14,352 nucleotides of DNA from Pseudomonadota bacterium (GCA_018897875.1 JAHIKF010000149.1:1-14352); one strand, 5' to 3'. Numbered from the stretch's first letter, positions 1 to 8,461 are shown. Program-made: numbers and translations. Notes: generated by a model from the letters alone, not told the origin.

Positions 1-1
1 G

Positions 2-37
2 AAGCCGGACCACCCGAAGGCGGAGCATCCGAAGTAA
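2..37 (+). CDS. possible C-terminal end of an upstream gene (partial)
   Basis: The second reading frame runs open from the window edge to a TAA at 35-37 and would encode a short, charged tail, KPDHPKAEHPK. Ten of its eleven codons end in G or C, like the real genes nearby. The other frame that stays open (to a TAA at 61-63) has poor third-position GC. A tail of this kind could end an upstream protein about 47 bases before the lipoprotein gene. With only eleven codons this is weak, and the family cannot be named. Confidence 0.22.
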   Translation, partial: KPDHPKAEHPK

Positions 38-84
38 TATCCGTGCTCTTGACTGGGGCCTAAGGGTCCGGGCAAGGAACTTCT

Positions 85-1443
85 ATGCGTTGGCGCACGA
101 TAGTACCAGCGGCGGCGGTCGTTTGCCTTTTGTTTGCCGGTTGCGGGCAGCAAGAGGGGAAAGACGCGCCGGACGCGTCTGCCCCGCCCGTGGCCAAGGC
201 GGCGCCCACCGCGGCGATACAGGCAGGCATCGAGAGGCACATCGAGGCGCAGGTCAGACGGGGTGGGGGATATTTCCAGCTTCCCTACGGCAACAAGGAA
301 CTCCGTCTCAAGCTGGTACGAGTCCACACCGAATACTTGTCGAAACTGGGTCCTGGCCGCTATTTCGCCTGCGTGGACTTGGCGGACATCAGCGGCGACG
401 TGTATGATGTTGATTTCTTCCTCGCCGGTGATCCCGCGGCGATGCAGGTCACCGAAACCACCGTCCATAAGCTCAACGGCCAGCCCTTTTACGCCTGGGA
501 GCAAAAAAGCGATGGCACCTGGCAGCGCATCCCTCTGAAAGAAGCTTCAGAAGGCCACTTGGGCGTCATCCGAGACCGCGACGAGTTCGAGTTTCTCTAC
601 CGGGCCACACTGCCCGAGATAACCACCTCCGCCCGCATGTGGCTTCCTCTGGCGTCCTCGGACTCGTTCCAGACGGTGGAGGTAAAATCCATCAACGCTT
701 CGGGGAAGCAAAGCATAGTGCCGGAGCGGCAACACGGCAACAAAGTCCTTTTCCTCGAGCTTGGTCCGGAGGACAGCGGCAAAAAGATCGAGATCCGCTA
801 CCAGGTAACGCGCCTGGAGAAGGCCGCCTATGCGGCGCCGACGCCCGACCAACGAAAATACCTGGCCCCGGAGCGCCTGGTGCCGATCAATGAGAATTTC
901 CGCCAGATCGCCGATGAAGTCGTCCAGGGCAAAACGGATGATCTGGTCCGCGCCCGGGCGCTCTACGACCACGTCATTGACCGCATGCGCTACATCAAGT
1001 ACGGCGACGGCTGGGGTAAGGGCGACGCGGTCTACGCCTGTGATGCACGCACCGGGAACTGTACGGATTTCCACTCCTACTTCATTGCCCTGGCAAGGTC
1101 GGTGGGCATCCCGGCGCGCTTCGCCATCGGCGCGGCTATCCCTTCGGAGCGGAACCAGGGCGGGATAGACGGCTATCATTGCTGGGCAGAGTTTTATGCC
1201 GAGGGCAAGTGGTGGCCGGTTGACATCAGCGAGGGCAACAAGTATACGGGGCTGGCAACCTACTACTTTGGCCACCATCCGGCCAACCGCTTCGAACTCA
1301 GCCGCGGGCGGGACCTGGTAGTTGAACCGGGACCCACTTCAGGCCCCATCAACTTCCTGGCCTATCCTGTGCTGGAAATAAGCGGCAAGCCGGTCAAGGT
1401 AGCGGTCGAGTTCTCCTTCAACAGAAACGGCCCCCACCGGTAG
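85..1443 (+). CDS. transglutaminase-like domain lipoprotein
   Basis: A 452-residue protein starting at ATG 85, with an AAGGAA ribosome site at 74-79. The N-terminus is a lipoprotein signal: a basic start, a hydrophobic run, then a lipobox (FAGC) with Cys20 as the predicted lipidation site, so it is probably anchored in the periplasm. Residues about 50-270 match no family I recognise and may be a beta-rich N-terminal domain like those in front of many bacterial transglutaminase-like domains. The C-terminal third carries the papain-like transglutaminase fold with a complete triad: Cys326 in GNCTDFH, His365 in GYHCWAEF, and Asp380 in WWPVDIS. In this family such domains act as proteases, amidases or peptide cross-linkers; the substrate here is unknown. 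It stands alone, with a terminator-like hairpin after it, and has no evident link to the acs genes downstream. Confidence 0.85.
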   Translation: MRWRTIVPAAAVVCLLFAGCGQQEGKDAPDASAPPVAKAAPTAAIQAGIERHIEAQVRRGGGYFQLPYGNKELRLKLVRVHTEYLSKLGPGRYFACVDLADISGDVYDVDFFLAGDPAAMQVTETTVHKLNGQPFYAWEQKSDGTWQRIPLKEASEGHLGVIRDRDEFEFLYRATLPEITTSARMWLPLASSDSFQTVEVKSINASGKQSIVPERQHGNKVLFLELGPEDSGKKIEIRYQVTRLEKAAYAAPTPDQRKYLAPERLVPINENFRQIADEVVQGKTDDLVRARALYDHVIDRMRYIKYGDGWGKGDAVYACDARTGNCTDFHSYFIALARSVGIPARFAIGAAIPSERNQGGIDGYHCWAEFYAEGKWWPVDISEGNKYTGLATYYFGHHPANRFELSRGRDLVVEPGPTSGPINFLAYPVLEISGKPVKVAVEFSFNRNGPHR

Positions 1444-1486
1444 TCTGCACCATGCCGGATTAACCGAAATCAATGACAACCGACTA

Positions 1487-1524
1487 AAGGCGGTGGCTTG
1501 AAACGGTGCCGCCTTAATGTTGTT
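1487..1524 (+). terminator. probable Rho-independent terminator of the lipoprotein gene
   Basis: An inverted repeat 44 bases after the lipoprotein stop codon: AAGGCGG at 1487-1493 pairs with CCGCCTT at 1509-1515, extended inward by two G-T pairs around an 11-base loop. The T-rich stretch TTAATGTTGTTT follows (1514-1525). The T-tract is broken by A and G, so termination may be partial. Confidence 0.5.
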
Positions 1525-1579
1525 TAAATAAGCCGACCGATCGATTCATTGGGTGAGGCTATCTGCCCTGACCAGAAAC

Positions 1580-1608
1580 TTATCAATTGCCTCAAAACTT
1601 GCTATATT
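1580..1608 (+). promoter_or_regulatory. candidate sigma-70 promoter for the SUMF1-like gene
   Basis: TTATCA at 1580-1585 and TATATT at 1603-1608 are separated by exactly 17 bases and match the -35 and -10 consensus at 4/6 and 5/6 positions. Transcription would start near 1615, almost on the ATG at 1617, so the message would be nearly leaderless. This agrees with the absence of a ribosome binding site before that ATG. The region is locally A+T-rich. It is a prediction from consensus only. Confidence 0.35.
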
Positions 1609-1616
1609 TGATCCAT

Positions 1617-2462
1617 ATGAAGTGTTTTGAAAAACTGCCACGAGCTAGTCACGGCAAAGCTGACAGACGCAAACCGCCATGTCTGTTCCTTTTGCTGTGC
1701 TGGCTGTTGCTGCCCGTCTGGTCCGCCCTGGCCCTGGAAACCCTGGAGGCCCAGTCCATCCGTTTCCGGCTCATCCCCGGAGGCTGGTACTTCGTGGGGT
1801 CGCCACCCAACGAGACCGGGCGCTACGCCGACGAAGCCGCCTCCCACAAGGTCAAGCTCAAGCCCTTTTATATCAGCCTCACCGAAATCACCAACGCCCA
1901 ATATGCCCGGTTTCTTAAGGCCACCGGGCATAAAAAGCCTCTCTATTGGGAGGACCAAAACCTCAATGGACCCAACCAGCCGGTGGTGGGGGTCACCTGG
2001 CACGACGCCGCGGCCTTCTGCCGGTGGTTGACCAAGGTTACCGGGGCGCCCCATGAACTCCCGACGGAAAGCCAGTGGGAAGCCGCGGCCCGGGGCAGCC
2101 TGGTGGCCCAGCCCTACCCCTGGGGGGCCCAGGCCCCGGATGGAGGCGGCGTCTTTCGGGCCAATTTCCGCACCTCGCTCCCCGGAGCCACGGGGTTTTC
2201 CTTCACCGCGCCGGTAGGCTCGTTTCCCGCCAACGGCTACGGCCTCTTTGACATGGCCGGCAACGTCTCGGAGTGGTGCCAGGACCGCTACGTGCCCCTG
2301 CGCACCGGCGGCCCGTTCAAGCCCGGGGTCTTGCGCCTCCTCAAGGGCGGCTCCTGGATCGCTGGCCCCCGTGACCTGCGCCCCGCCGCCCGCCAGTCCG
2401 CCCCGCCCCAGTATGCCGACGGCTATATCGGCTTCCGGGTGGTGCGCCTGCCCCAGCCCTAA
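1617..2462 (+). CDS. exported SUMF1/FGE-sulfatase-fold protein without FGE cysteines
   Basis: Read from ATG 1617 the protein has 281 residues; a TTG at 1587 would add ten, but neither has a convincing ribosome site. Residues 17-39 form a basic stretch, a hydrophobic core and a likely cleavage after ALA, so it is probably secreted to the periplasm. The rest is one SUMF1 (formylglycine-generating-enzyme-like) domain: the opening GGWYFVGS, the EITNAQYARFL segment, PVVGVTWHDAAAFCRWL, the LPTESQWEAAARG core, YPWG, the GLFDMAGNVSEWC signature, KGGSW (243-247) and the final GFRVVR. Catalytic formylglycine-generating enzymes have two cysteines just after GGSF/W; here the stretch reads WIAGPRDL, so both are missing. 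It is therefore unlikely to activate sulfatases and belongs to the broad non-FGE SUMF1 group, whose roles vary. It lies between the lipoprotein and acsA with no functional tie to either. Confidence 0.85.
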   Translation: MKCFEKLPRASHGKADRRKPPCLFLLLCWLLLPVWSALALETLEAQSIRFRLIPGGWYFVGSPPNETGRYADEAASHKVKLKPFYISLTEITNAQYARFLKATGHKKPLYWEDQNLNGPNQPVVGVTWHDAAAFCRWLTKVTGAPHELPTESQWEAAARGSLVAQPYPWGAQAPDGGGVFRANFRTSLPGATGFSFTAPVGSFPANGYGLFDMAGNVSEWCQDRYVPLRTGGPFKPGVLRLLKGGSWIAGPRDLRPAARQSAPPQYADGYIGFRVVRLPQP

Positions 2463-2529
2463 CCCCCATTTCTTTCCTCGCCTGGTCTCATTTTATCTTG
2501 CCATGATCATGTATAGATGGTAATGTGTC

Positions 2530-2568
2530 TATAACTGCATAGGCACTAATGATTCAGGTTAAGGAGGT
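2530..2568 (+). promoter_or_regulatory. acsA leader: candidate -10 box and strong ribosome binding site
   Basis: The 112 bases before acsA are A+T-rich compared with the flanking genes, as expected of a promoter region for the cluster. TATAAC at 2530-2535 fits a -10 box at 5/6 positions, but no good -35 lies 16-18 bases upstream. TTGCCA at 2498-2503 is too far from it. An exact AAGGAGGT at 2561-2568, six bases before ATG 2575, is a near-ideal Shine-Dalgarno site, in keeping with a highly expressed enzyme. The ribosome site is secure; the promoter is not. Confidence 0.5.
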
Positions 2569-2574
2569 ATAAAT

Positions 2575-4596
2575 ATGGCTGAGTTAGATTTGGAAAAACT
2601 ATCTATTGACCCCGCGACCATACAGATGCTGAAGAAGGCTAAGGCGGACGGGATCGAGACCATTTGGGACCGGGCCGCGGCTATGAAGCCCTGCCCCATC
2701 GGCGCCGAAGGCGCCTGCTGCCGGATTTGCTCTCAGGGTCCCTGCCGGGTGCCGCCCCCCAAGAAGAAAGAAGGGGAAACCACCGCGGAGAAGAAGCAGC
2801 GCATGGGCCTGTGCGGCGCCACCGCCGAGACCATCGTGGCCCGGAACTTTGCCCGCATGGTCTGTGCCGGTGCCGCCTCCCATAACGACCATTCCCGGGG
2901 CGTAGCCAAACTGTTTAAGGAAACGGCTTTAGGCAAGGCCCAGGGCTACCAGCTCAAAGACGTGGCCAAGCTGAAGCGGCTGGCCAAGGATTGGGGTGTG
3001 GCCACCACCGAGGGCGAGGGCGAGGATGCCAAGCCCCGCACCAAAGAAGCCATCGCCCTGGAAATGGCGGACAAGATTCTGTTGGAGTTCGGCCAGCAGG
3101 ACGGCGAGCTCACCTACACCCAGCGGGCCCCCAAGAAACGCCTGGAACTGTGGCGGAAATACGGCATCGTGCCCCGGGGCTGCGACATCGAGATCGTGGA
3201 ACTGATGCACCGCACCCACATGGGCGTGGACCAGGACTACCACAACATCATCAAGCAGTGCAGCCGCACCGCCCTGTCCGACGGTTGGGGCGGGTCCATG
3301 ATCTCCACCGACCTCCAGGACGTCATCTTCGGCTGCCCGGTGCCGGTGATCGGCGAGATTAACCTGGGCGTCCTCAAAGAAGACCACGTCAACATCATCA
3401 TCCACGGCCATGAGCCGGTGCTGCCCGAGATGATCTATGTGGCCTCCCAGGAGCCGGAACTCCTCGCCTACGCCCAGAACAAGGGCGCCAAGGGCATCCA
3501 GCTGGCGGGCATGTGCTGCTCCGCCAACGAGATCCTCATGCGCCACGGCATTCCCATTGCCGGCAACTACCTGCAGCAGGAGTTGGCCATCATCACCGGG
3601 GCGGTGGACGCCATGGTGGTGGATGTGCAGTGCGTTATGGAATCCCTGGCCAATGTCTGCAAGTGCTACCACACCAAGCTGATCACCACCGACCCTCGGG
3701 CCCGGATGACCGGCGAAACCATGCACATCCCCTTCGACGATCACCATGCCCTGGACATCGCCCGGCAAGTGGTCCGGGAAGCCATCGACAACTTCCCCAA
3801 CCGCCGCTCCCCGGTGATGATCCCCGAGGCCCACACCGCCACGGTGGTGGGCTTCAGCTCCGAGACCATCCAGTACCTGCTGGGCGGCTCCATCCGGGGC
3901 ACCTACTACACCCTGAACGACAACATCATCAACGGCCGGATTAGGGGCGTGGCCGGCGTGGTAGGCTGCAACAACTGCCGCACCACCCATGACAGCTCCC
4001 ATCTGACCCTGATCAAGGAACTGATCAAGAACGACGTCATCGTCCTGTCCACCGGCTGCTCCGCCATGGCCGCAGGCAAATACGGCCTGCTGAGCCCGGA
4101 TGCCGCCAAGTTCTGCGGCCCGGGTCTGGCCGAGATCTGCGAGACCGTGGGCATCCCGCCGGTCCTGCACATGGGGTCCTGCGTCGACAACTCCCGCATC
4201 CTGATCGCGGCCACCGCCTGTGTCAAGGCCGGCGGCCTGGGCACCGACATCAGCGACCTGCCCGCCGCGGGCGCGGCGCCGGAGTGGATGAGCGAGAAAG
4301 CCATCGCCATCGGCCAGTACTTCGTGGCCTCGGGCGTGTACACCCTCTTCGGGGTCACCTTCCCCACCACCGGCTCCGAGATCTTGACCGACTACCTGTT
4401 CAAGGGCATCGAGGAAGAGCTGGGCGGCAAGTGGGACTTCGAGGTCGACCCGGAGATGATGGCCAAGAAGATGATCGCCCACATCGACTCCAAGCGGAAG
4501 GCGCTGGGCATCGACAAGGCCCGGGAGCGGGTCCTCTTCGACATGGATATGCGCCGGGAAATGGCCGAGGCCGCCGCCGCAGGCGAAGAGCAATAA
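2575..4596 (+). CDS. acsA: Ni-Fe carbon monoxide dehydrogenase, catalytic subunit of CODH/ACS
   Basis: A 673-residue cytoplasmic protein, the size of bacterial AcsA/CooS. It interconverts CO2 and CO at the Ni-Fe-S C-cluster and passes CO to acetyl-CoA synthase (acsB, next gene). The N-terminus has the D- and B-cluster cysteines: Cys40 and Cys48 (D), then Cys49, Cys52, Cys57 and Cys80 (B). His103/His106 in ASHNDHSRG fit the proton-relay histidines. C-cluster ligands are visible in order: the HGH motif (His277/279), Cys314/315 in GMCCSAN, Cys353 in VDVQCVMES, Cys465 in VGCNNC, Cys495 in STGCSAM, Cys536 in HMGSC, with the conserved Lys575 in SEKAIAIG. The gap between the last two B-cluster cysteines is 22 residues, about nine more than I recall for well-studied enzymes; the extra part is lysine- and glutamate-rich. 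Direct coupling to acsB identifies it as the ACS-partner type, not a stand-alone CooS. Confidence 0.97.
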   Translation: MAELDLEKLSIDPATIQMLKKAKADGIETIWDRAAAMKPCPIGAEGACCRICSQGPCRVPPPKKKEGETTAEKKQRMGLCGATAETIVARNFARMVCAGAASHNDHSRGVAKLFKETALGKAQGYQLKDVAKLKRLAKDWGVATTEGEGEDAKPRTKEAIALEMADKILLEFGQQDGELTYTQRAPKKRLELWRKYGIVPRGCDIEIVELMHRTHMGVDQDYHNIIKQCSRTALSDGWGGSMISTDLQDVIFGCPVPVIGEINLGVLKEDHVNIIIHGHEPVLPEMIYVASQEPELLAYAQNKGAKGIQLAGMCCSANEILMRHGIPIAGNYLQQELAIITGAVDAMVVDVQCVMESLANVCKCYHTKLITTDPRARMTGETMHIPFDDHHALDIARQVVREAIDNFPNRRSPVMIPEAHTATVVGFSSETIQYLLGGSIRGTYYTLNDNIINGRIRGVAGVVGCNNCRTTHDSSHLTLIKELIKNDVIVLSTGCSAMAAGKYGLLSPDAAKFCGPGLAEICETVGIPPVLHMGSCVDNSRILIAATACVKAGGLGTDISDLPAAGAAPEWMSEKAIAIGQYFVASGVYTLFGVTFPTTGSEILTDYLFKGIEEELGGKWDFEVDPEMMAKKMIAHIDSKRKALGIDKARERVLFDMDMRREMAEAAAAGEEQ

Positions 4597-4604
4597 GAAT
4601 CAAT

Positions 4605-4637
4605 TGGGCTGCCCTGTTACGAAGGCAGGGCGGTCCA
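4605..4637 (+). promoter_or_regulatory. 12-bp intercistronic hairpin between acsA and acsB
   Basis: Bases 4605-4616 pair with 4626-4637 in a 12-bp stem (GCCCTG/CAGGGC core, two G-T pairs) around a nine-base loop, eight bases after the acsA stop. No T-tract follows, so it is not an ordinary terminator. A stem at this place could protect the acsA message end, mark an RNA-processing site, or adjust acsA:acsB output. The pairing is seen directly; the role is inference. Confidence 0.6.
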
Positions 4638-4680
4638 TCGCAGTTAATTTCCTTTACGAAAAAGGAAGGAGGAAGGCACA

Positions 4681-6912
4681 GTGTCGAAAATTATCATATC
4701 CGCAGCTATTCGCGGGGCTCATAAGATCGTTGGCAAAGCCGCGGCCAAATTGGACGAGGCCATTCAGAAATATGGTGAAAACCAGGAAATCGGTTTTCCT
4801 AATACCGCCTATTATCTTCCCATCATCTACTCTCTGATGGGCACCAAAATCGAGAAGCTCAAAGACGCCGTACCCATCATGGAGCGCTGCAAAGCGTTGC
4901 TGCCGGCGGTTCCGGCTGAAAAGATGCATCTGCCCTACCTGGGACCCGGCCTGGACGCCGGTCTGGCCACCCTGCTCGCTGAGGAAATCTCCGAGGCCAT
5001 CCGCTACGTGGAAGATCCTGATTTCTATGTGGGCGGCGAAGAAGTCTACAGCAAAGGCGACACCAAGATCTGGGTCGGGGCCGCGGCCGACACCATCTTC
5101 CGGAAACGTGGCATCGAGTTTGTCGACGGCTCCGCCCCGGGGTTCGCCGCCATCGTCGGCGCCGCCCCCTCGGTGCAGGAAGCCGTGGACCTGGTAACGG
5201 AATATCAGAAGAAGAACCTCTATATCTTCCTGGCGGCCCGGAACATCGAAGGCACCACTTCGGTGGCCGAGCAGCTCCTGGAAGGCGGCGTGCAGATCGG
5301 CTGGCCCACCCGGATCGTGCCCTTCAGCCCGGACATCGCCGGGGCGGTCTTCGCCCTGGGCTTTGCCAACCGGGCCGCCATGGCCTTCGGCGGCGTCAAA
5401 CCCGGCGCGGCCCTGAAGATGCTCCTGTACAACAAGGACCGCATCTTCGCCTTCGTCAACGCGGTGTCCCAGATCTCCGACGAGTGGTATGCCAACGCCG
5501 CGGGTTGTATCAACTGGGGCTTCCCCACCATCACCAACCAGGACATCCCCCAGGTGCTGCCCACCGGTATCTGCACTTACGAGCACGTGGTCAGCAACGT
5601 GCCCATGGTGGAGTTGGGCCAGAAGTCCATCGAAGTCCGGGGCCTCAAGGTCCAGGTCACCGAGATCGACATCCCGGTGAACTTCGGCGCCGCGTTCGAA
5701 GGTGAGCGGGTCCGCAAAGATGACCTCTACGCCGAGTGCGGCGGCGGCAAGACCCAGGCGGTGGAATGGGTCACCAGCAAGCGCATGGAAGAAGTGGAAG
5801 ACGGCAAGGTGGAAGTCTTCGGTCCGGATCTCCCCGACCTGCCCCAGGACAAAATCCCCATGCGTCTGCCTCTGGGCGTCGTGGTGGAAGTGGCCGGCCG
5901 GGCCTTCCAGCCCGACTTCGAGCCCATCCTGGAGCGGCAGATTCACCACCTGGTGAACTACGCCCAGGGCATCATGCACATCGGGCAACGGGACATCGCC
6001 TGGTACCGTATCGGCAAGGCCGCAGTGGAAAAGGGCTTCACCCTGAAACACATCGGCACCATCCTGCACGCTAAATACCACCAGGACTTCGGCGCCATCT
6101 TCGACAAAGTCCAGATTAAGATCTACACCGAACCGGAGAAGGTGAAAGAACTCACCCTCCAGGCCCGGAAAATCTACAAAGAGCGTGACGCCCGGGTGGA
6201 GAACATGCGGGACGAAACCACCGAGACCTACTACTCCTGCACCCTGTGCCAGTCCTTCGCCCCCAACCACGTCTGCGTGGTCAGCCCGGAACGTACCGGT
6301 CTGTGCGGTGCTTACAACTGGATGGACTGCAAAGCCTCGAATGAAATCAACCCCACCGGCCCCAACCAGCCCATCCTGAAAGGTGAAACCCTGGATGAGA
6401 AATATGGTATGTGGCAGGGTGTCAATGACTTCGTATTCAAGGCCTCCCGCCAGAAAGTGGAGAAATACAACTTCTACAGCCTGGTTTACGATCCCATGAC
6501 CACCTGCGGCTGCTGCGAAGCCATCTCCGCAGTACTGCCCATGTGCAACGGCATCATGACGGTCAACCGGGACTACACCGGGGAAACCCCCTGCGGCATG
6601 AAGTTCACCACCCTGGCCGGCGTCATCGGCGGCGGCCAAAGCACCCCGGGCTTTGTGGGCCACAGCAAGTACAACGTCATCCAGCGTAAATTCGTCAAAG
6701 GTGACGGCGGACTGAAGCGGGTGGTCTGGATGCCCAAAAGCCTGAAAGACGAACTCCGGGAACAGCTCATGAAGCGGGGCGAGGAAGAAGGGATGCCCGA
6801 TCTGCTCGATCGCATTGCCGATGAGACCGTGGGCGTCACCGAAGACGAAATCCTGGCCTTCCTGACGGAGAAGAAGCACCCGGCTTTGGAAATGGAGCCG
6901 ATTATCGGTTAA
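4681..6912 (+). CDS. acsB: acetyl-CoA synthase, CODH/ACS complex beta subunit
   Basis: A 743-residue protein starting at GTG 4681, chosen because AAGGAGGA at 4666-4673 lies seven bases before it and the next codons match the family's N-terminus. It condenses CO from AcsA, the methyl group from the corrinoid protein, and CoA into acetyl-CoA, and can run in reverse. The A-cluster ligands are complete: Cys520, Cys523, Cys532 and Cys542 hold the [4Fe-4S] cube, and Cys609-Gly-Cys611 hold the distal nickel, with Cys523 bridging. Each is shifted by exactly 14 from the positions I recall for the Moorella enzyme (506, 509, 518, 528, 595, 597), so there are no insertions or deletions between the ligand positions. 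The long N-terminal domain that shapes the CO tunnel and contacts CODH is present, so this is the full-length bacterial form and not the shorter archaeal CdhC. It is the second gene of the acs cluster. Confidence 0.97.
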   Translation: MSKIIISAAIRGAHKIVGKAAAKLDEAIQKYGENQEIGFPNTAYYLPIIYSLMGTKIEKLKDAVPIMERCKALLPAVPAEKMHLPYLGPGLDAGLATLLAEEISEAIRYVEDPDFYVGGEEVYSKGDTKIWVGAAADTIFRKRGIEFVDGSAPGFAAIVGAAPSVQEAVDLVTEYQKKNLYIFLAARNIEGTTSVAEQLLEGGVQIGWPTRIVPFSPDIAGAVFALGFANRAAMAFGGVKPGAALKMLLYNKDRIFAFVNAVSQISDEWYANAAGCINWGFPTITNQDIPQVLPTGICTYEHVVSNVPMVELGQKSIEVRGLKVQVTEIDIPVNFGAAFEGERVRKDDLYAECGGGKTQAVEWVTSKRMEEVEDGKVEVFGPDLPDLPQDKIPMRLPLGVVVEVAGRAFQPDFEPILERQIHHLVNYAQGIMHIGQRDIAWYRIGKAAVEKGFTLKHIGTILHAKYHQDFGAIFDKVQIKIYTEPEKVKELTLQARKIYKERDARVENMRDETTETYYSCTLCQSFAPNHVCVVSPERTGLCGAYNWMDCKASNEINPTGPNQPILKGETLDEKYGMWQGVNDFVFKASRQKVEKYNFYSLVYDPMTTCGCCEAISAVLPMCNGIMTVNRDYTGETPCGMKFTTLAGVIGGGQSTPGFVGHSKYNVIQRKFVKGDGGLKRVVWMPKSLKDELREQLMKRGEEEGMPDLLDRIADETVGVTEDEILAFLTEKKHPALEMEPIIG

Positions 6913-6919
6913 CCTCAAC

Positions 6920-6949
6920 GGGGCCTGGAGGTGCGCCCCTTCAGGCCCT
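6920..6949 (+). promoter_or_regulatory. intercistronic hairpin between acsB and acsC (attenuator-like)
   Basis: Bases 6920-6931 pair with 6938-6949 (core GGGCCTG/CAGGCCC, two G-T pairs) around a six-base loop, seven bases after the acsB stop. The following TTGCTTGATTT is moderately T-rich. It may be a leaky terminator that lowers expression of acsC and acsE, or a 3' stabilising stem for acsAB mRNA. The structure is read from the sequence; the function is inference. Confidence 0.6.
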
Positions 6950-7031
6950 TGCTTGATTTCAGGTCCCGGCGGGATGGGTAACACCCGGTTAACTCACCGT
7001 GGGCCGCCAGCCATGGATAAGGAGAAAGAAG

Positions 7032-8372
7032 ATGGCATTAACTGGAATTGAAATCTTTAAAATGCTCCCCAAGACCAACTGTAAGGAATGCGCCTTACCC
7101 ACCTGTCTGGCCTTTGCCATGGCCCTGGCCAGTGGTAAGGCGGAGTTGGCAGCCTGCCCTTACGTGTCCGATGAGGCCAAGGAAAAACTTGCCGCCGCCT
7201 CGGCCCCGCCCATCCGCCCCGTCAAGCTGGCGATGAAGGAAGGGGTCAAGACCATCGGCGGCGAGACCGTGATGTTCCGCCATGAAAAGACCTTCTTCAA
7301 CCCCACCGTCATCGCCGGACTGGTCACCACCGCGGCTGCCGATGCCGAGGTGGATGCCAAGTTAGACCAGTTCATGAAATTGCAGTATGACCGGGTAGGT
7401 CTCCTGCTCCGGCCGGAAATGATTGCGATTAAAGACGCCAACGGCGACGCCGGAAAGTTTGCCGCCCTGGCCAAAAAGGTCATGGATAAGACCGATGCGG
7501 CAATTTTGCTCTGCTCTGACAAAGCCGATGTCCTGAAAGCCGGGGCCGAGGCCGCCAAGGAGCGGAAACCGCTTCTGGGCGTCGCGACGCCTGACAATGC
7601 CGATGCTTTCGGGGCTCTGGCCAAGGAAATGGGGCTGGCCCTGGTGGCCAAGGCCGACGGCTATGATGCCCTGGCCGAGCTCACCACCAAACTTACCGGC
7701 ATGGGCTTGAAAGACCTGGTTATCGATGCCGGAGCCCGCGCTCTGAAACAGGCCCTTCAGGATCAGGTCGTCATCCGCCGGGCCCCCCTGACGGCTGGGT
7801 TCAAGCCTTTCGGCTTCCCCACCATCACCTGCCCGGCTGAAATGACCGACGATCCCATGATGGAGAAGCTCTACGCCGCGGTCTTCATCGCCAAATACGG
7901 CGGCATCGTAGTAGTCAATGACCTCTCCGCCGATGGGATCTTCCCCCTGCTGCTGTCGCGTCTCAACATCTTCACCGACCCGCAGAAGCCCATGATCATC
8001 TCCCCGGGCATTTACGAGATCGGGACTCCAGGCCCGGATTCCCCCGTGGCCGTGACCACCAACTTCGCCCTCACCTACTTCATCGTGTCCGGCGAAATCG
8101 AGGCCAGCAAGGTTTCCTCCTGGCTGCTGATTCAAGACACCGAGGGCCTGTCGGTAATGACCGCCTGGGCCGCCGGGAAATTCTCCGGCGATTCGGTGGC
8201 CATGTTCGTGAAGAAATGCGGCATCCTGGATAAGGCCAAGACCCGCACCCTGATTATCCCCGGTTATGCTGCGGGCATCAGCGGCGATCTGGAAGAGGAA
8301 CTGCCCGATTGGAAGATTCTCATCGGACCGCGGGAAGCCTCCCATATCCCGGCCTTTTTAAAGTCCCTGTAG
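7032..8372 (+). CDS. acsC: corrinoid/iron-sulfur protein, large subunit
   Basis: The start is ATG 7032, because AAGGAG at 7019-7024 lies seven bases before it and the resulting 446-residue protein begins like the family; a GTG at 6999 would add eleven residues without a ribosome site. It is the large subunit of the corrinoid/Fe-S protein that carries the methyl group on cobalamin from AcsE to AcsB. The N-terminal [4Fe-4S] domain has Cys17, Cys20, Cys25 and Cys42 in the C-x2-C-x4-C-x16-C pattern, which keeps cobalt in the reduced state. A TIM-barrel middle and a C-terminal corrinoid-binding region ending near PGYAAGISGDLEEELPDW follow. It normally forms a heterodimer with AcsD, whose gene is not next to it here. 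Length and cysteine spacing agree with known AcsC. Confidence 0.95.
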   Translation: MALTGIEIFKMLPKTNCKECALPTCLAFAMALASGKAELAACPYVSDEAKEKLAAASAPPIRPVKLAMKEGVKTIGGETVMFRHEKTFFNPTVIAGLVTTAAADAEVDAKLDQFMKLQYDRVGLLLRPEMIAIKDANGDAGKFAALAKKVMDKTDAAILLCSDKADVLKAGAEAAKERKPLLGVATPDNADAFGALAKEMGLALVAKADGYDALAELTTKLTGMGLKDLVIDAGARALKQALQDQVVIRRAPLTAGFKPFGFPTITCPAEMTDDPMMEKLYAAVFIAKYGGIVVVNDLSADGIFPLLLSRLNIFTDPQKPMIISPGIYEIGTPGPDSPVAVTTNFALTYFIVSGEIEASKVSSWLLIQDTEGLSVMTAWAAGKFSGDSVAMFVKKCGILDKAKTRTLIIPGYAAGISGDLEEELPDWKILIGPREASHIPAFLKSL

Positions 8373-8399
8373 GACTTGGGGAAGCTTCTTGAAGTTTTG

Positions 8400-8427
8400 G
8401 GAAGAAAGCCCCCTGGGGCTTTCTTCC
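8400..8427 (+). promoter_or_regulatory. 13-bp perfect hairpin between acsC and acsE
   Basis: GGAAGAAAGCCCC at 8400-8412 is followed, after two bases, by its exact reverse complement at 8415-8427. In RNA the innermost pairs would open to give an 11-12 bp stem with a small loop. It has no long T-tract after it, only the TTTCTTCC of its own right arm. It lies 27 bases after the acsC stop and 34 before acsE. It may be a partial terminator, a processing site or a message stabiliser. Confidence 0.65.
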
Positions 8428-8461
8428 ACACCCACAGCCTAGCAAAGAAGGGGGTCACCTG

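Noticed and set aside
1617..2462. SUMF1-domain protein as a true formylglycine-generating sulfatase activator.
   Set aside because: The cysteine pair after GGSF/W needed by the copper-dependent enzyme is absent, and no sulfatase gene is nearby.
2929..4593. A 554-codon open frame on the minus strand, antisense to acsA.
   Set aside because: Same cause: it is the shadow of a GC-rich gene, with abnormal His/Gly/Val content and no motif.
4654..6984. A 776-codon open frame on the minus strand, antisense to acsB.
   Set aside because: It mirrors the codon structure of acsB, whose A-cluster ligands and length are unambiguous. The antisense product is a Gly/His/Val/Asp-rich sequence without any domain and is an effect of high third-position GC.
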